Shown here: piece by piece, positions 17,443 to 25,568 of the stretch
How the letters are laid out: every line of letters starts with the position of its first letter
How positions within the stretch are numbered: the stretch's first letter is position 1
DNA from: Stenotrophomonas beteli
Lineage (GTDB): Bacteria > Pseudomonadota > Gammaproteobacteria > Xanthomonadales > Xanthomonadaceae
Assembly: GCF_001431665.1 (NCBI RefSeq)
Contig: NZ_LLXV01000037.1
Location: forward strand, 1 to 58,584
Direction of reading: 5' to 3'
DNA length: 58,584 nt
Notes under the pieces: generated by a model
What the model saw: only the letters and a program-made list of their open reading frames with translations
What the model was told of the DNA's origin: nothing
The model's database searches: none
Made by a program: the position numbers and the translations under genes

Positions 17443-18699
17443 ATGACTGGCGAAACCGCGGCGACCATTGAGGGCCGCCCTTCCACTCGCGATACCGGCA
17501 CCGACACCCGCATCCAGCAGGGCACGCCGGCCTTCCGCCGCACCGCGCTGGCGTTGTTCCTGGCCGGCTTCTCCACCTTTGGCCTGCTGTACACGGTGCA
17601 GCCGCTGCTGCCCGAGTTCAGCCGCCACTTCGGTGTGTCCGCGGCCGGCAGCGCGATGTCGCTGTCGCTGACCACCGGCACGCTGGCGGTGGCGATGCTG
17701 CTGGCCGGCCTGCTCTCCGATGCCGTGGGCCGCCGCCCGTTGATGATCGCCGCCTTGCTGGCTTCGGCCGTGCTGTCGCTGTGCACCGCACTGGTGGATG
17801 ACTGGACCATGCTGCTGGTGCTGCGCACCCTGCTCGGCCTGGCGCTGAGTGGCGTGCCGGCGGTGGCGATGACTTACCTGGTCGAGGAAATGGACAGCCG
17901 CGCGCTGGGCCTGGCGATGGGCCTGTACATCGGCGGCAACGCCATTGGTGGCATGAGCGGGCGCCTGCTGGCGGGCATCATCGCCGACCACTGGGGCTGG
18001 CGCTGGGGCATCGGTGTGGTCTCGATCATCGCCATCGCCAGCACCGTGCTGTTGTGGCTTCAACTGCCGCCCTCGCGCCATTTCCAGGCCAGGCGCGGTG
18101 GCCTGCGCCACCTGCCGTCGCGCTGGCGCACGCTGTTCGCCGACCCGGGCCTGCCGTGGCTGTTTGCCACCTCGTTCGTGCTGATGGGCGTGTTCGTCAC
18201 CCTCTACAACTACCTCGGTTACCACCTGCTGGCGCCGCCGTACCACCTCAGCCAGACCGTGGTCGGGCTGATCTTCAGTGTCTACCTGGTGGGCACCTTC
18301 AGCTCGGCGTGGATGGGCCAGCAGGCCACGCGGCATGGACGTGGCCGCATCCTGTCGATCTCGTTCGCGCTGATCGGCGCCGGCATCGCGCTGCTGGCGA
18401 TGCCGTGGCTGAGCACGATGGCCCTGGGCATCGCGCTGGTGACCTTCGGCTTCTTTGGCGGCCATTCGGTGGCCAGCAGCTGGGTTGGCAGCCGTGCCGG
18501 TGCGATGCGTGCCGAAGCCTCGGCGCTGTACCTGTTCGCCTATTACCTTGGGTCCAGCGTGCTGGGGGGCGTGGGCGGCCTGGCCTATGCGGCCTGGGAC
18601 TGGCGTGGCGTGTGCGCGTTCGCCGCCGTGCTGACCCTGATGGGTGGTGGCATCGTCTGGGCGCTGCAGCAGCGCGCCCCGCAGCCGGTCACTGCGTGA
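17443..18699 (+). CDS. MFS transporter (YnfM/arabinose-efflux type)
   Basis: A 418-residue, 12-helix major facilitator. The family loop motif between helices 2 and 3 is present (GLLSDAVGRRPLMI), as is the helix-5 GNAIGGMSGRL region. The N-terminal 28 residues are polar and cytoplasmic. Similarity in layout is to the YnfM/YdhP-type drug:H+ antiporters. A LysR regulator follows in the opposite direction (convergent), which recalls the E. coli ynfL-ynfM pair but in a different orientation. The substrate is unknown. Confidence 0.85.
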   Translation: MTGETAATIEGRPSTRDTGTDTRIQQGTPAFRRTALALFLAGFSTFGLLYTVQPLLPEFSRHFGVSAAGSAMSLSLTTGTLAVAMLLAGLLSDAVGRRPLMIAALLASAVLSLCTALVDDWTMLLVLRTLLGLALSGVPAVAMTYLVEEMDSRALGLAMGLYIGGNAIGGMSGRLLAGIIADHWGWRWGIGVVSIIAIASTVLLWLQLPPSRHFQARRGGLRHLPSRWRTLFADPGLPWLFATSFVLMGVFVTLYNYLGYHLLAPPYHLSQTVVGLIFSVYLVGTFSSAWMGQQATRHGRGRILSISFALIGAGIALLAMPWLSTMALGIALVTFGFFGGHSVASSWVGSRAGAMRAEASALYLFAYYLGSSVLGGVGGLAYAAWDWRGVCAFAAVLTLMGGGIVWALQQRAPQPVTA

Positions 18700-18727
18700 C
18701 GCCCGCTGGGCAGGCGGCTTTGCCGAG

Positions 18728-18813
18728 GTAGAGTCGACTGTTAGTCGAATGCTCTTCCATCAGATCGCAAAACCCCGCGCTGCGCGCGATAGTCGACTAA
18801 CAGTCGACTCTAC
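18728..18813. repeat. REP pair of GTAGAGTCGACTGTTAGTCGA type overlapping a gene end
   Basis: GTAGAGTCGACTGTTAGTCGA and its mirror TCGACTAACAGTCGACTCTAC are 86 bp end to end. The right arm runs into the LysR gene: it supplies the last codons (R-V-D-C) and the stop of that gene. Confidence 0.8.
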
Positions 18814-19714
18814 CGGCGAACGCTCCGCGCAGCAGCCCGGCGAAGTTGCGGATCAACGGCGTCACCCGTTCGCGATGCCAGGCCAGCTGCACCTCCGAAT
18901 GCGCACCGGCATCGGCCAGTGCCACGAAGCGCGCGCCTTCCACCCGGATGTGATCGCATGACGAGGGCAGGATAGCCGCACCGAGCCCTGCAGCGGCCAG
19001 GCTGATCAGGGTCGAGGCTTCACCCGCTTCCTGCACGATGCGCGGCGTGAACCCGGCGGCCGCGCACAACGCGATCATGTGGTCATGGATGCCGGCGCCC
19101 GCACTGCGGCGGAACGCTACGAACGGCTCCTGCGCGAAGTCGCGCAGCGCCAGCGTGCCCTGTTTCGACAGCCTGCGCAGGGCAGGGTGGTCGGCGTGCA
19201 CGATCAGCGCCAGCGGGTCGACGAACAGGCTGTGTGCTACCAGTTCCGGCGGCAGCGCGCGCTTGCGGATGATGCCGACGTCCAGCGTGCCGTCGAGCAG
19301 CGCATCGATCTGCTGCAGCGTGTTCATCTCGCTCAGCTGCAGCCGTACCTGCGGATGCTGCTGGCGGTAATGCAGGATCGAGCGCGGAATCTGCGGTGAC
19401 AGCGGCGTGGCCCGGGTCAGCCCGATGTGCAGCTCGCCCTGCTCGCCGCGCTGCGCGCGCTGCACCTCGTCCACCGCCGCTTCCACCTGCTGCACGATCG
19501 CGCGCGCCCGTTCCTGCAGCAATTCGCCAGCGGCGGTCAGCTGCACCCGGCGATGGCTGCGCACGAACAGGCGCGCACCGATCCGTTCCTCCAGCTGGCG
19601 GATCTGCTGGCTGAGCGGCGGCTGCGACATGCCCAGCCGCTCCGCCGCCTGGCCGAAGTGCAGCGTATCGGCAACGGCCAGGAAGTAACGCAGATGGCGA
19701 AGTTCGATGGACAT
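18797..19714 (-). CDS. LysR-family transcriptional regulator
   Basis: A 305-residue LysR regulator: N-terminal winged helix-turn-helix (LRHLRYFLAVADTLHF...AAERLGMSQPPLSQQIRQLEE) and a C-terminal substrate-binding domain (from about residue 90). It resembles the YnfL/BenM-like subgroup, with DVGIIRKRAL in the co-inducer domain. It converges on the MFS gene, which is a plausible target. Its 3' end is made by a REP arm. Confidence 0.9.
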   Translation of the reverse strand: MSIELRHLRYFLAVADTLHFGQAAERLGMSQPPLSQQIRQLEERIGARLFVRSHRRVQLTAAGELLQERARAIVQQVEAAVDEVQRAQRGEQGELHIGLTRATPLSPQIPRSILHYRQQHPQVRLQLSEMNTLQQIDALLDGTLDVGIIRKRALPPELVAHSLFVDPLALIVHADHPALRRLSKQGTLALRDFAQEPFVAFRRSAGAGIHDHMIALCAAAGFTPRIVQEAGEASTLISLAAAGLGAAILPSSCDHIRVEGARFVALADAGAHSEVQLAWHRERVTPLIRNFAGLLRGAFAGRVDC

Positions 19715-19769
19715 GCGGCCAGTCTATGCGTCGCCAGCCACAAATGGGGCCAGATCATTCGTACGTCAT

Positions 19770-19981
19770 CCACGCATCGCGTGGATCTACCGTGTCGACC
19801 AAGGTCGACACCTACCCACAGCAGCAGATACCAACAGCAGCAGGAATCTGTCAGAGGCGGGGCGGTGTGGGTGGGCAGGACCGTTGGCGCCATGGATGGC
19901 GCCATCGAGCCCCCAAGGATGGGTTTACGGCGTGTCCTGCCCGCCCACACCGCCCCGCCATCCACGGATAGCAGGCTTTTG
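19770..19981. repeat. long palindromic repeat, copy B
   Basis: Same module order as copy A: CCACGC-atc-GCGTGG, GTGTCGACC-aa-GGTCGACAC, then 26-base arms (19856-19881 and 19934-19959) that match at 25 of 26 positions, the odd one being a possible G-U pair in RNA. The interior contains GGCGCCATGGATGGCGCC-like symmetry. It fills the gap between two LysR genes on the same strand. Confidence 0.85.
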
Positions 19982-20025
19982 CTGTTGCTTCAGCAGGTGC
20001 AGGGCGCAGCCCTGCCGGCAAACCC

Positions 20026-20994
20026 TCACCGCTCCGAATGCCCGCTCTGGTCGTAATCGCGCGGGCTGAACAGCTCCGGCTGGATCAGTTCGATGAACGC
20101 CCGCGCCTGCGCCGACAGCGCCTTGCCCCGGCGCACGATCACGCCATAGCTGCGCTGGGGGAACCAACGCTTCATCGACCGCGCCGCCAGCCGTTCGCGG
20201 TCGGCCTCGTTCAGGCACAGCGCCGGCACAATGGAAATGCCCATGCCCATCGCCACGTACTGCTTGATCACCTCCCAGCCGCCCACCTCCAGCGCCACGG
20301 TGTAGGCGATGCGGTGGCGCTGGAACACCTGGTCGACCAGGCGGTAGGTGATCTGCCGCTTCGGTGGCAGCACCAGCGGATAGCGCGCGATGTCGGCCAG
20401 CTCCAGCTCACCCCCGCTGGCCAGCGGATGATCGTGCGGCGCGATCAACACCTGCTCGAAACGGTAGGCCGGGGCATAGGTCAGGTCGGCCGGCACATCG
20501 GTCATCGAGCCGATCGCCAGGTCGGCGGCATCTTCGCGCAGCAGGTCGGTACCGTCGGCGCTGATCGCGTTGTGCAGGGTCAGGCGCACGTCCGGGTGAT
20601 GCAGGCGGAAGCGTTCGACGATCTTCGGCAACAGGTACAGGATGGTGGAACTGTTGGCGGCGATGTTCAGCTCGCCCGCGTCCAGGCCGCGCACCTTGTC
20701 GCGGAAGCGCGCCTCCAGCCCGTCCAGGTTCTCCACCAACGGCTGCGCCATTTCGTACAGCAGCTGGCCCTCCCGGCTGGGTACCAGGCGCCGGCCACTG
20801 CGCTCGAACAGGGGCACCCCCAGCTCCCGTTCCAGCGCCTGCAGCTGCAGGCTGATGGCGGGCTGGCTGACGAAAAGTGCCTCAGCCGCCCGTGAGACCG
20901 AACCCAGCCGCACCGTCTGGCAGAACGCGCGCAGCGGCTTCAGCCGGTCGGATTTATAGGAAAAACGCGGACTTGGCGGGGTGCGTGTGCTCAT
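20026..20994 (-). CDS. LysR-family regulator, divergent from aceB-aceA
   Basis: A 322-residue LysR regulator with the usual N-terminal DNA-binding domain (LRAFCQTVRLGSVSRAAEALFVSQPAISLQLQALERELG) and a CysB-like co-inducer domain. It is divergent from the malate synthase gene, so control of the glyoxylate bypass is the natural inference. The chosen ATG (20994) gives a protein beginning MSTRTPPSP; an ATG at 21030 would add twelve residues. No strong ribosome site marks either start. Confidence 0.88.
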   Translation of the reverse strand: MSTRTPPSPRFSYKSDRLKPLRAFCQTVRLGSVSRAAEALFVSQPAISLQLQALERELGVPLFERSGRRLVPSREGQLLYEMAQPLVENLDGLEARFRDKVRGLDAGELNIAANSSTILYLLPKIVERFRLHHPDVRLTLHNAISADGTDLLREDAADLAIGSMTDVPADLTYAPAYRFEQVLIAPHDHPLASGGELELADIARYPLVLPPKRQITYRLVDQVFQRHRIAYTVALEVGGWEVIKQYVAMGMGISIVPALCLNEADRERLAARSMKRWFPQRSYGVIVRRGKALSAQARAFIELIQPELFSPRDYDQSGHSER

Positions 20995-21002
20995 CGTGTT
21001 AC

Positions 21003-21056
21003 GAGTATTAGCACAACTTATGTAGAACATTGCAAAAACTGTTTTGCCAAATACTC
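21003..21056. promoter_or_regulatory. operator region between lysR and aceB
   Basis: GAGTATT (21003-21009) and AATACTC (21050-21056) form a wide inverted repeat, and GCAAAA-ACTG-TTTTGC (21032-21047) a tight one. The region is AT-rich and lies in the divergent promoter. It is likely bound by the adjacent LysR protein. Confidence 0.5.
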
Positions 21057-21104
21057 AGGCCCAGCGGCACCGTGGAGTCGTTCCCCCACCGCTGGAGTCG
21101 CCCC

Positions 21105-22727
21105 ATGTCCGCCGTCGCTTCCGCTGTTTCCACCCCTGCCAGCAAGGCCACCCCCGGTATCGCCCTGGCGACCCGCGTGGCCGGCCAGGACATCGTGCTG
21201 CCGGCGCCGCTGCTGGCCCTGCTGGTGTCGCTGCACCGTGCGGTGGAACCGGGCCGGCAGGCACGGCTGCAGGCCCGCCGCGAGCGCCAGGCGTTCTTCG
21301 ACCAGGGCGGCCTGCCGGACTTCCGCGAGGACACCGCCGCGATCCGCAGCGGCGACTGGCGCGTTGCGCCGCTGCCGGCCGCGCTGCAGGACCGCCGCGT
21401 CGAGATCACTGGCCCGACCGACCCGAAGATGGTCATCAACGCGCTGAACTCCGGCGCCAGGGTGTTCATGGCCGACTTCGAGGATTCGACCTCGCCGACC
21501 TGGCGCAACCTGCTGGCCGGGCAGCAGTCGCTGGCGGCGGCGGTGCGCGGTGATCTGCAATTCACCGCCGCCAATGGCAAGCACTACAGCCTGCGCCCCT
21601 ACGATGAGCAGGCGGTGCTGATCGTGCGCCCGCGTGGCTGGCACCTGGACGAGAAGCACGTGGCGATCGATGGCCAGCCGCTGGCCGGTGGCCTGTTCGA
21701 CGCGGCGGTGTTCGCCTTCCACAACGCGCGCACGTTGCAGGCCAAGGATCGCGGCCCGTACTTCTACCTGCCCAAGCTGCAGAGCATGGAAGAGGCCGCG
21801 CTGTGGGAGACCGCGCTGTCGCACATCGAAGGGATGCTCGGCCTGCCGCATGGCCAGATCAAGGTCACCGTGCTGATCGAAACGCTGCCGGCGGTGTTCG
21901 AGATGGACGAGATCCTGCACGCACTGCGTGACCGCATCGTCGGCCTGAACTGCGGGCGCTGGGACTACATCTTCTCCTACCTGAAGACCTTCCGCCGCCA
22001 TGCCGACCGCGTGCTGCCCGAGCGCGGCCAGGTGACCATGACCCAGCCGTTCCTGAAGGCCTATTCGGAGCTGCTGATCCAGACCTGCCATCGCCGTGGC
22101 GCGCATGCGATGGGTGGCATGGCCGCGCAGATCCCGATCAACAACGATGCGGCCGCCAACGAACAGGCGATGGCCCGGGTGCGCGCCGACAAGCTGCGTG
22201 AAGTCAGCGCCGGCCATGACGGCACCTGGGTCGCGCACCCGGCGCTGATTCCGGTGGCGATGGCGATCTTCGACGAACACATGCCTACCGCGAACCAGCA
22301 CAGCGTGCTGCGCCAGGACGTGCGCGTCGGCCGCGACGAACTGATCGCGCGCCCGCCCGGCACCATCACTCGTGCCGGCTTCGAAGGCAACGTGGAAGTC
22401 TGCGTGCGCTACCTGGCCGCGTGGCTGGATGGCAACGGCTGCGTGCCGATCCATCACCTGATGGAGGACGCGGCCACCGCCGAGATCAGCCGCAGCCAGC
22501 TGTGGCAGTGGCTGCACACGCCGGACCAGCAGCTCGACGACGGTACCGCGATCGACCTGGCCCTGCTCGACGCCACCCTGGCGCAGCTGCCGGCACGGCT
22601 GGGCGATACCCGCGCGCTGCCCGGCGGGGCCCGCATCGGCGAAGCCATCACCCTGCTGGCCGAACTGAGCCGCAGCAACGAACTGACCGATTTCCTGACC
22701 CTGCCGGCCTACGCGCGCATCGACTGA
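21105..22727 (+). CDS. aceB: malate synthase A
   Basis: Condenses glyoxylate with acetyl-CoA to malate in the glyoxylate bypass. The 540-residue length fits the A isoform (about 530-540) and not the 720-residue G form. Motifs visible include the [13 protein letters not shown] strand, [14 protein letters not shown], the catalytic arginine region and [11 protein letters not shown]. The ATG at 21105 is preceded by TGGAG. It is followed by aceA after 64 bp, so the two bypass enzymes are co-expressed. Confidence 0.95.
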   Translation: MSAVASAVSTPASKATPGIALATRVAGQDIVLPAPLLALLVSLHRAVEPGRQARLQARRERQAFFDQGGLPDFREDTAAIRSGDWRVAPLPAALQDRRVEITGPTDPKMVINALNSGARVFMADFEDSTSPTWRNLLAGQQSLAAAVRGDLQFTAANGKHYSLRPYDEQAVLIVRPRGWHLDEKHVAIDGQPLAGGLFDAAVFAFHNARTLQAKDRGPYFYLPKLQSMEEAALWETALSHIEGMLGLPHGQIKVTVLIETLPAVFEMDEILHALRDRIVGLNCGRWDYIFSYLKTFRRHADRVLPERGQVTMTQPFLKAYSELLIQTCHRRGAHAMGGMAAQIPINNDAAANEQAMARVRADKLREVSAGHDGTWVAHPALIPVAMAIFDEHMPTANQHSVLRQDVRVGRDELIARPPGTITRAGFEGNVEVCVRYLAAWLDGNGCVPIHHLMEDAATAEISRSQLWQWLHTPDQQLDDGTAIDLALLDATLAQLPARLGDTRALPGGARIGEAITLLAELSRSNELTDFLTLPAYARID

Positions 22728-22791
22728 CTGCCGCCCGCGTTTTCCGCCGTTTCCCTCCCCGCTGCACCAAAGAACCGAACTGGAGAAAGAC

Positions 22792-24093
22792 ATGAGCAAG
22801 CTGCCCACTGCCGAACAGATCCAGCACGACTGGGATACCAACCCGCGCTGGGAAGGCATCCAGCGCAACTACAGCGCCGCCGACGTGGTGCGCCTGCGCG
22901 GCACCGTGCACATCGAGCATTCGCTGGCCCGGTTGGGTGCGGAGAAGCTGTGGGCGTCGCTGCACGAGCGCGAGTTCGTCAACGCGCTGGGTGCGCTGAC
23001 CGGCAACCAGGCGATGCAGCAGGTCAAGGCGGGCCTGAAGGCGATCTACCTGTCCGGCTGGCAGGTAGCCGCCGATGCCAACCTGGCCGGCCAGATGTAC
23101 CCGGACCAGTCGCTGTACCCGGCCGATTCGGTGCCGGCGGTGGTCAAGCGCATCAACAACACCCTGCTGCGCGCCGATCAGCTGCATCACGCTGAAGGCA
23201 AGGACGACATCGACTTCCTGCAGCCGATCGTGGCCGATGCCGAAGCCGGCTTCGGCGGCGTGCTCAATGCGTTCGAACTGATGAAGGCGATGATCGAGGC
23301 CGGTGCCGCTGGCGTGCACTTCGAAGACCAGCTGGCGTCGGTGAAGAAGTGCGGCCACATGGGCGGCAAGGTGCTGGTGCCGACCCGTGAGGCGATCGAA
23401 AAGCTCAATGCCGCGCGCCTGGCCGCCGACGTGCTGGGCGTGCCGACCCTGCTGGTGGCGCGTACCGATGCCGAGGCAGCGGACCTGCTGACCAGCGACA
23501 TCGACGGCAACGACAAGCCGTTCACCACCGGCGAGCGCACCGTCGAAGGCTTCTACAAGACCCGCAATGGCCTGGACCAGGCGATCAGCCGGGGCCTGGC
23601 CTATGCGCCCTATGCCGATCTGGTGTGGTGCGAGACCGGCAAGCCGGACCTGGAATTCGCACGCAGGTTTGCCGAGGCGATCCATGCGAAGTTCCCGGGC
23701 AAGCTGCTGGCCTACAACTGCTCGCCCAGCTTCAACTGGAAGAAGAACCTGGACGACGCCACCATCGCCAAATTCCAGCGCGAGCTGGGCAGCTACGGCT
23801 ACAAGTTCCAGTTCATCACCCTGGCTGGCTTCCATGCACTGAACTACGGCATGTTCAACCTGGCCCATGGCTACGCGCGCCGCCAGATGAGCGCGTTCGT
23901 GGAACTGCAGGAGGCCGAGTTCGAAGCGGCCGAGCGTGGCTTCACCGCGGTCAAGCACCAGCGCGAGGTCGGCACCGGTTACTTCGATGCGGTCACCCAG
24001 GCGATCCAGCAGGGGCAGTCATCCACCACCGCATTGACCGGTTCGACCGAAGAAGAACAGTTCCACGGCGGGCGCAGCGAACGCGCCGCGTGA
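22792..24093 (+). CDS. aceA: isocitrate lyase
   Basis: Splits isocitrate into succinate and glyoxylate. The 433-residue protein contains the hallmark KKCGHMGGK with the catalytic Cys, plus [10 protein letters not shown] and [18 protein letters not shown] precedes the ATG. It is the second gene of the aceB-aceA operon and allows growth on acetate or fatty acids. A hairpin about 120 bp downstream probably ends the transcript. Confidence 0.96.
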   Translation: MSKLPTAEQIQHDWDTNPRWEGIQRNYSAADVVRLRGTVHIEHSLARLGAEKLWASLHEREFVNALGALTGNQAMQQVKAGLKAIYLSGWQVAADANLAGQMYPDQSLYPADSVPAVVKRINNTLLRADQLHHAEGKDDIDFLQPIVADAEAGFGGVLNAFELMKAMIEAGAAGVHFEDQLASVKKCGHMGGKVLVPTREAIEKLNAARLAADVLGVPTLLVARTDAEAADLLTSDIDGNDKPFTTGERTVEGFYKTRNGLDQAISRGLAYAPYADLVWCETGKPDLEFARRFAEAIHAKFPGKLLAYNCSPSFNWKKNLDDATIAKFQRELGSYGYKFQFITLAGFHALNYGMFNLAHGYARRQMSAFVELQEAEFEAAERGFTAVKHQREVGTGYFDAVTQAIQQGQSSTTALTGSTEEEQFHGGRSERAA

Positions 24094-24149
24094 TCCGGTC
24101 TGCCGGCCGCGGGCGGGCAACCACGTGATCCTTCGGGTACCACAGGGAA

Positions 24150-24171
24150 GCCGGCCAGCGGCCGGCTCTAC
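24150..24171. repeat. single REP palindrome
   Basis: GCCGGCCAGCGGCCGGC followed by TCTAC, the mirror orientation of a GTAG unit, stands alone downstream of aceA. Confidence 0.7.
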
Positions 24172-24213
24172 CGAAGCCTCGAAATCCGATCAGGGTGGCC
24201 AGGGAAGGGCCAG

Positions 24214-24252
24214 ACAACGCCGGCCGGTCGGGGGACCTGCCGGCGTTGTTGT
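24214..24252 (+). terminator. probable terminator after aceA
   Basis: ACAACGCCGGC and GCCGGCGTTGT form an 11-bp perfect stem around about 14 bases, followed by TGTAT. It is the best terminator candidate in the 416-bp gap to the next gene. The rest of the gap (to 24509) shows no gene. Confidence 0.65.
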
Positions 24253-24509
24253 ATCCAGGCCATGGTGCGGGTTGCGTGGCGCGTCAATCCGGCGCACCGG
24301 CGCGACGGCAACTTGGCCCGATCCCTGTGAAATCCGCCATCGGCTTGATCCATCAGGAGTTTTGCGTGGACAGGGGTGACCGGAACGGGCCACGCGGCAT
24401 CTTCACATCACGGACGTGCACCAAAGGCTCAAAATGGGATAGGGCGCACACTTTAAAGCGGTGCTATGCTCCGCGGCTCACCAGGGGACGCTGGCGGCGG
24501 GTGCAGGGA

Positions 24510-25553
24510 ATGACCGGCAGGGGTGCGGCCGAGAACAGTGATGTGACGACAGGTATCGCCCGCGTGGCGATGGCCGAGATCGTGCATGCGCTGCTGTCCG
24601 ATGCCGAGGTCGCATTGTTCGCCAGATTCGCCCGCCCATGCAAGCTTCATGCCGGACAGTGGTTGTTCCAGCGTGGACACCGTGGCGAGCGCATGTATGT
24701 GATCCTCCAGGGCCAGATCGAGCTGGACTTCGGTGAGGACCTGGTAATCAAGACGCTCGGCCAGCACGAGTTCTTCGGTGAGCTGGGCCTGCTGGTCGGC
24801 GATCACCTGCGCAGCGCCAGTGCGCGCGCGCTGGATGAGTGCGAAGTACTGGAGCTGGGCCCGAGTGATTTCCACCGCCTGGTCGAATCCGATCCCGGCC
24901 TGGTGGCCTACTTCCTGCGCCGCACGATCATGCGCGTGCTGACCAACGAACAGGCCCTGATCAGCCAGCTGCGGCGGCGCAACCACGACCTGGAAACCGC
25001 GCTGGACAACCTGTACATCACCACCCACCAGCTCACCCACACCCGCGAGCTGGTGCGCACCGACGAGCTGACCGGACTGCACAACCGCCGCGGCCTGACC
25101 CTGTACCTGCAGGAGTGCCGCGCCCACGCCGATGGCCCGCCGCAGGCGCTGCTGCTGATCGACTGCGACCGCTTCAAGCAGATCAACGACCGCCACGGCC
25201 ATCAGGCCGGCGACCGCGTGCTGCAGAGCATGGGCAACATCCTGCGTTCGATGGCCGGTGAGCAGGACCTGGCCTGCCGGCTCGGAGGCGACGAGTTCTG
25301 CCTGATCCTGCGCCGTGGCAACCACCAGATCGTGCAGCACGCAGCCGAGTTCATTCTCAGCGCGGTGCACGGCCTGCTCGAACGCAGCCATGGCACGCCG
25401 CACGTGAGCCTGGTCAGTATCGGTGCCAGCCTGCTGGTGGCCGACGCGGACTGGAGCGAGTGGTACGCCAGCGCCGACCGCGCGCTGTACCAGGCCAAGC
25501 GCGATGGCGGCAATTGCCTGCGCTGGGGCGATGGCCCCGTCAACGGATCATGA
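24510..25553 (+). CDS. cyclic-nucleotide-binding GGDEF protein (diguanylate cyclase), XC_0249-like
   Basis: A 347-residue cytoplasmic protein with an N-terminal cyclic-nucleotide-binding domain (about residues 25-140; phosphate-binding cassette FFGELGLLVGDHLRSASARA), a short helical linker and a C-terminal GGDEF domain (about 180-340; active site GGDEF at 259-263). The RxxD inhibitory site is absent (Gly at the Arg position). It should make c-di-GMP under control of cGMP or cAMP. The architecture and its cyclase neighbour match Xanthomonas XC_0249, a cGMP-responsive diguanylate cyclase. The start is uncertain; another ATG lies at 24570. Only nine bases separate it from the next possible start. 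Confidence 0.86.
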   Translation: MTGRGAAENSDVTTGIARVAMAEIVHALLSDAEVALFARFARPCKLHAGQWLFQRGHRGERMYVILQGQIELDFGEDLVIKTLGQHEFFGELGLLVGDHLRSASARALDECEVLELGPSDFHRLVESDPGLVAYFLRRTIMRVLTNEQALISQLRRRNHDLETALDNLYITTHQLTHTRELVRTDELTGLHNRRGLTLYLQECRAHADGPPQALLLIDCDRFKQINDRHGHQAGDRVLQSMGNILRSMAGEQDLACRLGGDEFCLILRRGNHQIVQHAAEFILSAVHGLLERSHGTPHVSLVSIGASLLVADADWSEWYASADRALYQAKRDGGNCLRWGDGPVNGS

Positions 25554-25568
25554 GCGGCAGAGGTGGCA

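Noticed and set aside
19770..19981. Long repeat copy B considered as a CRISPR array or IS remnant.
   Set aside because: There is only one inverted pair, with no repeated spacers, no transposase remnant and no target duplication.
24300..24500. TGTGA/TCACA-like half-sites before the cNMP-GGDEF gene as a Clp (CRP-like) site.
   Set aside because: The half-sites are not paired with the right spacing.
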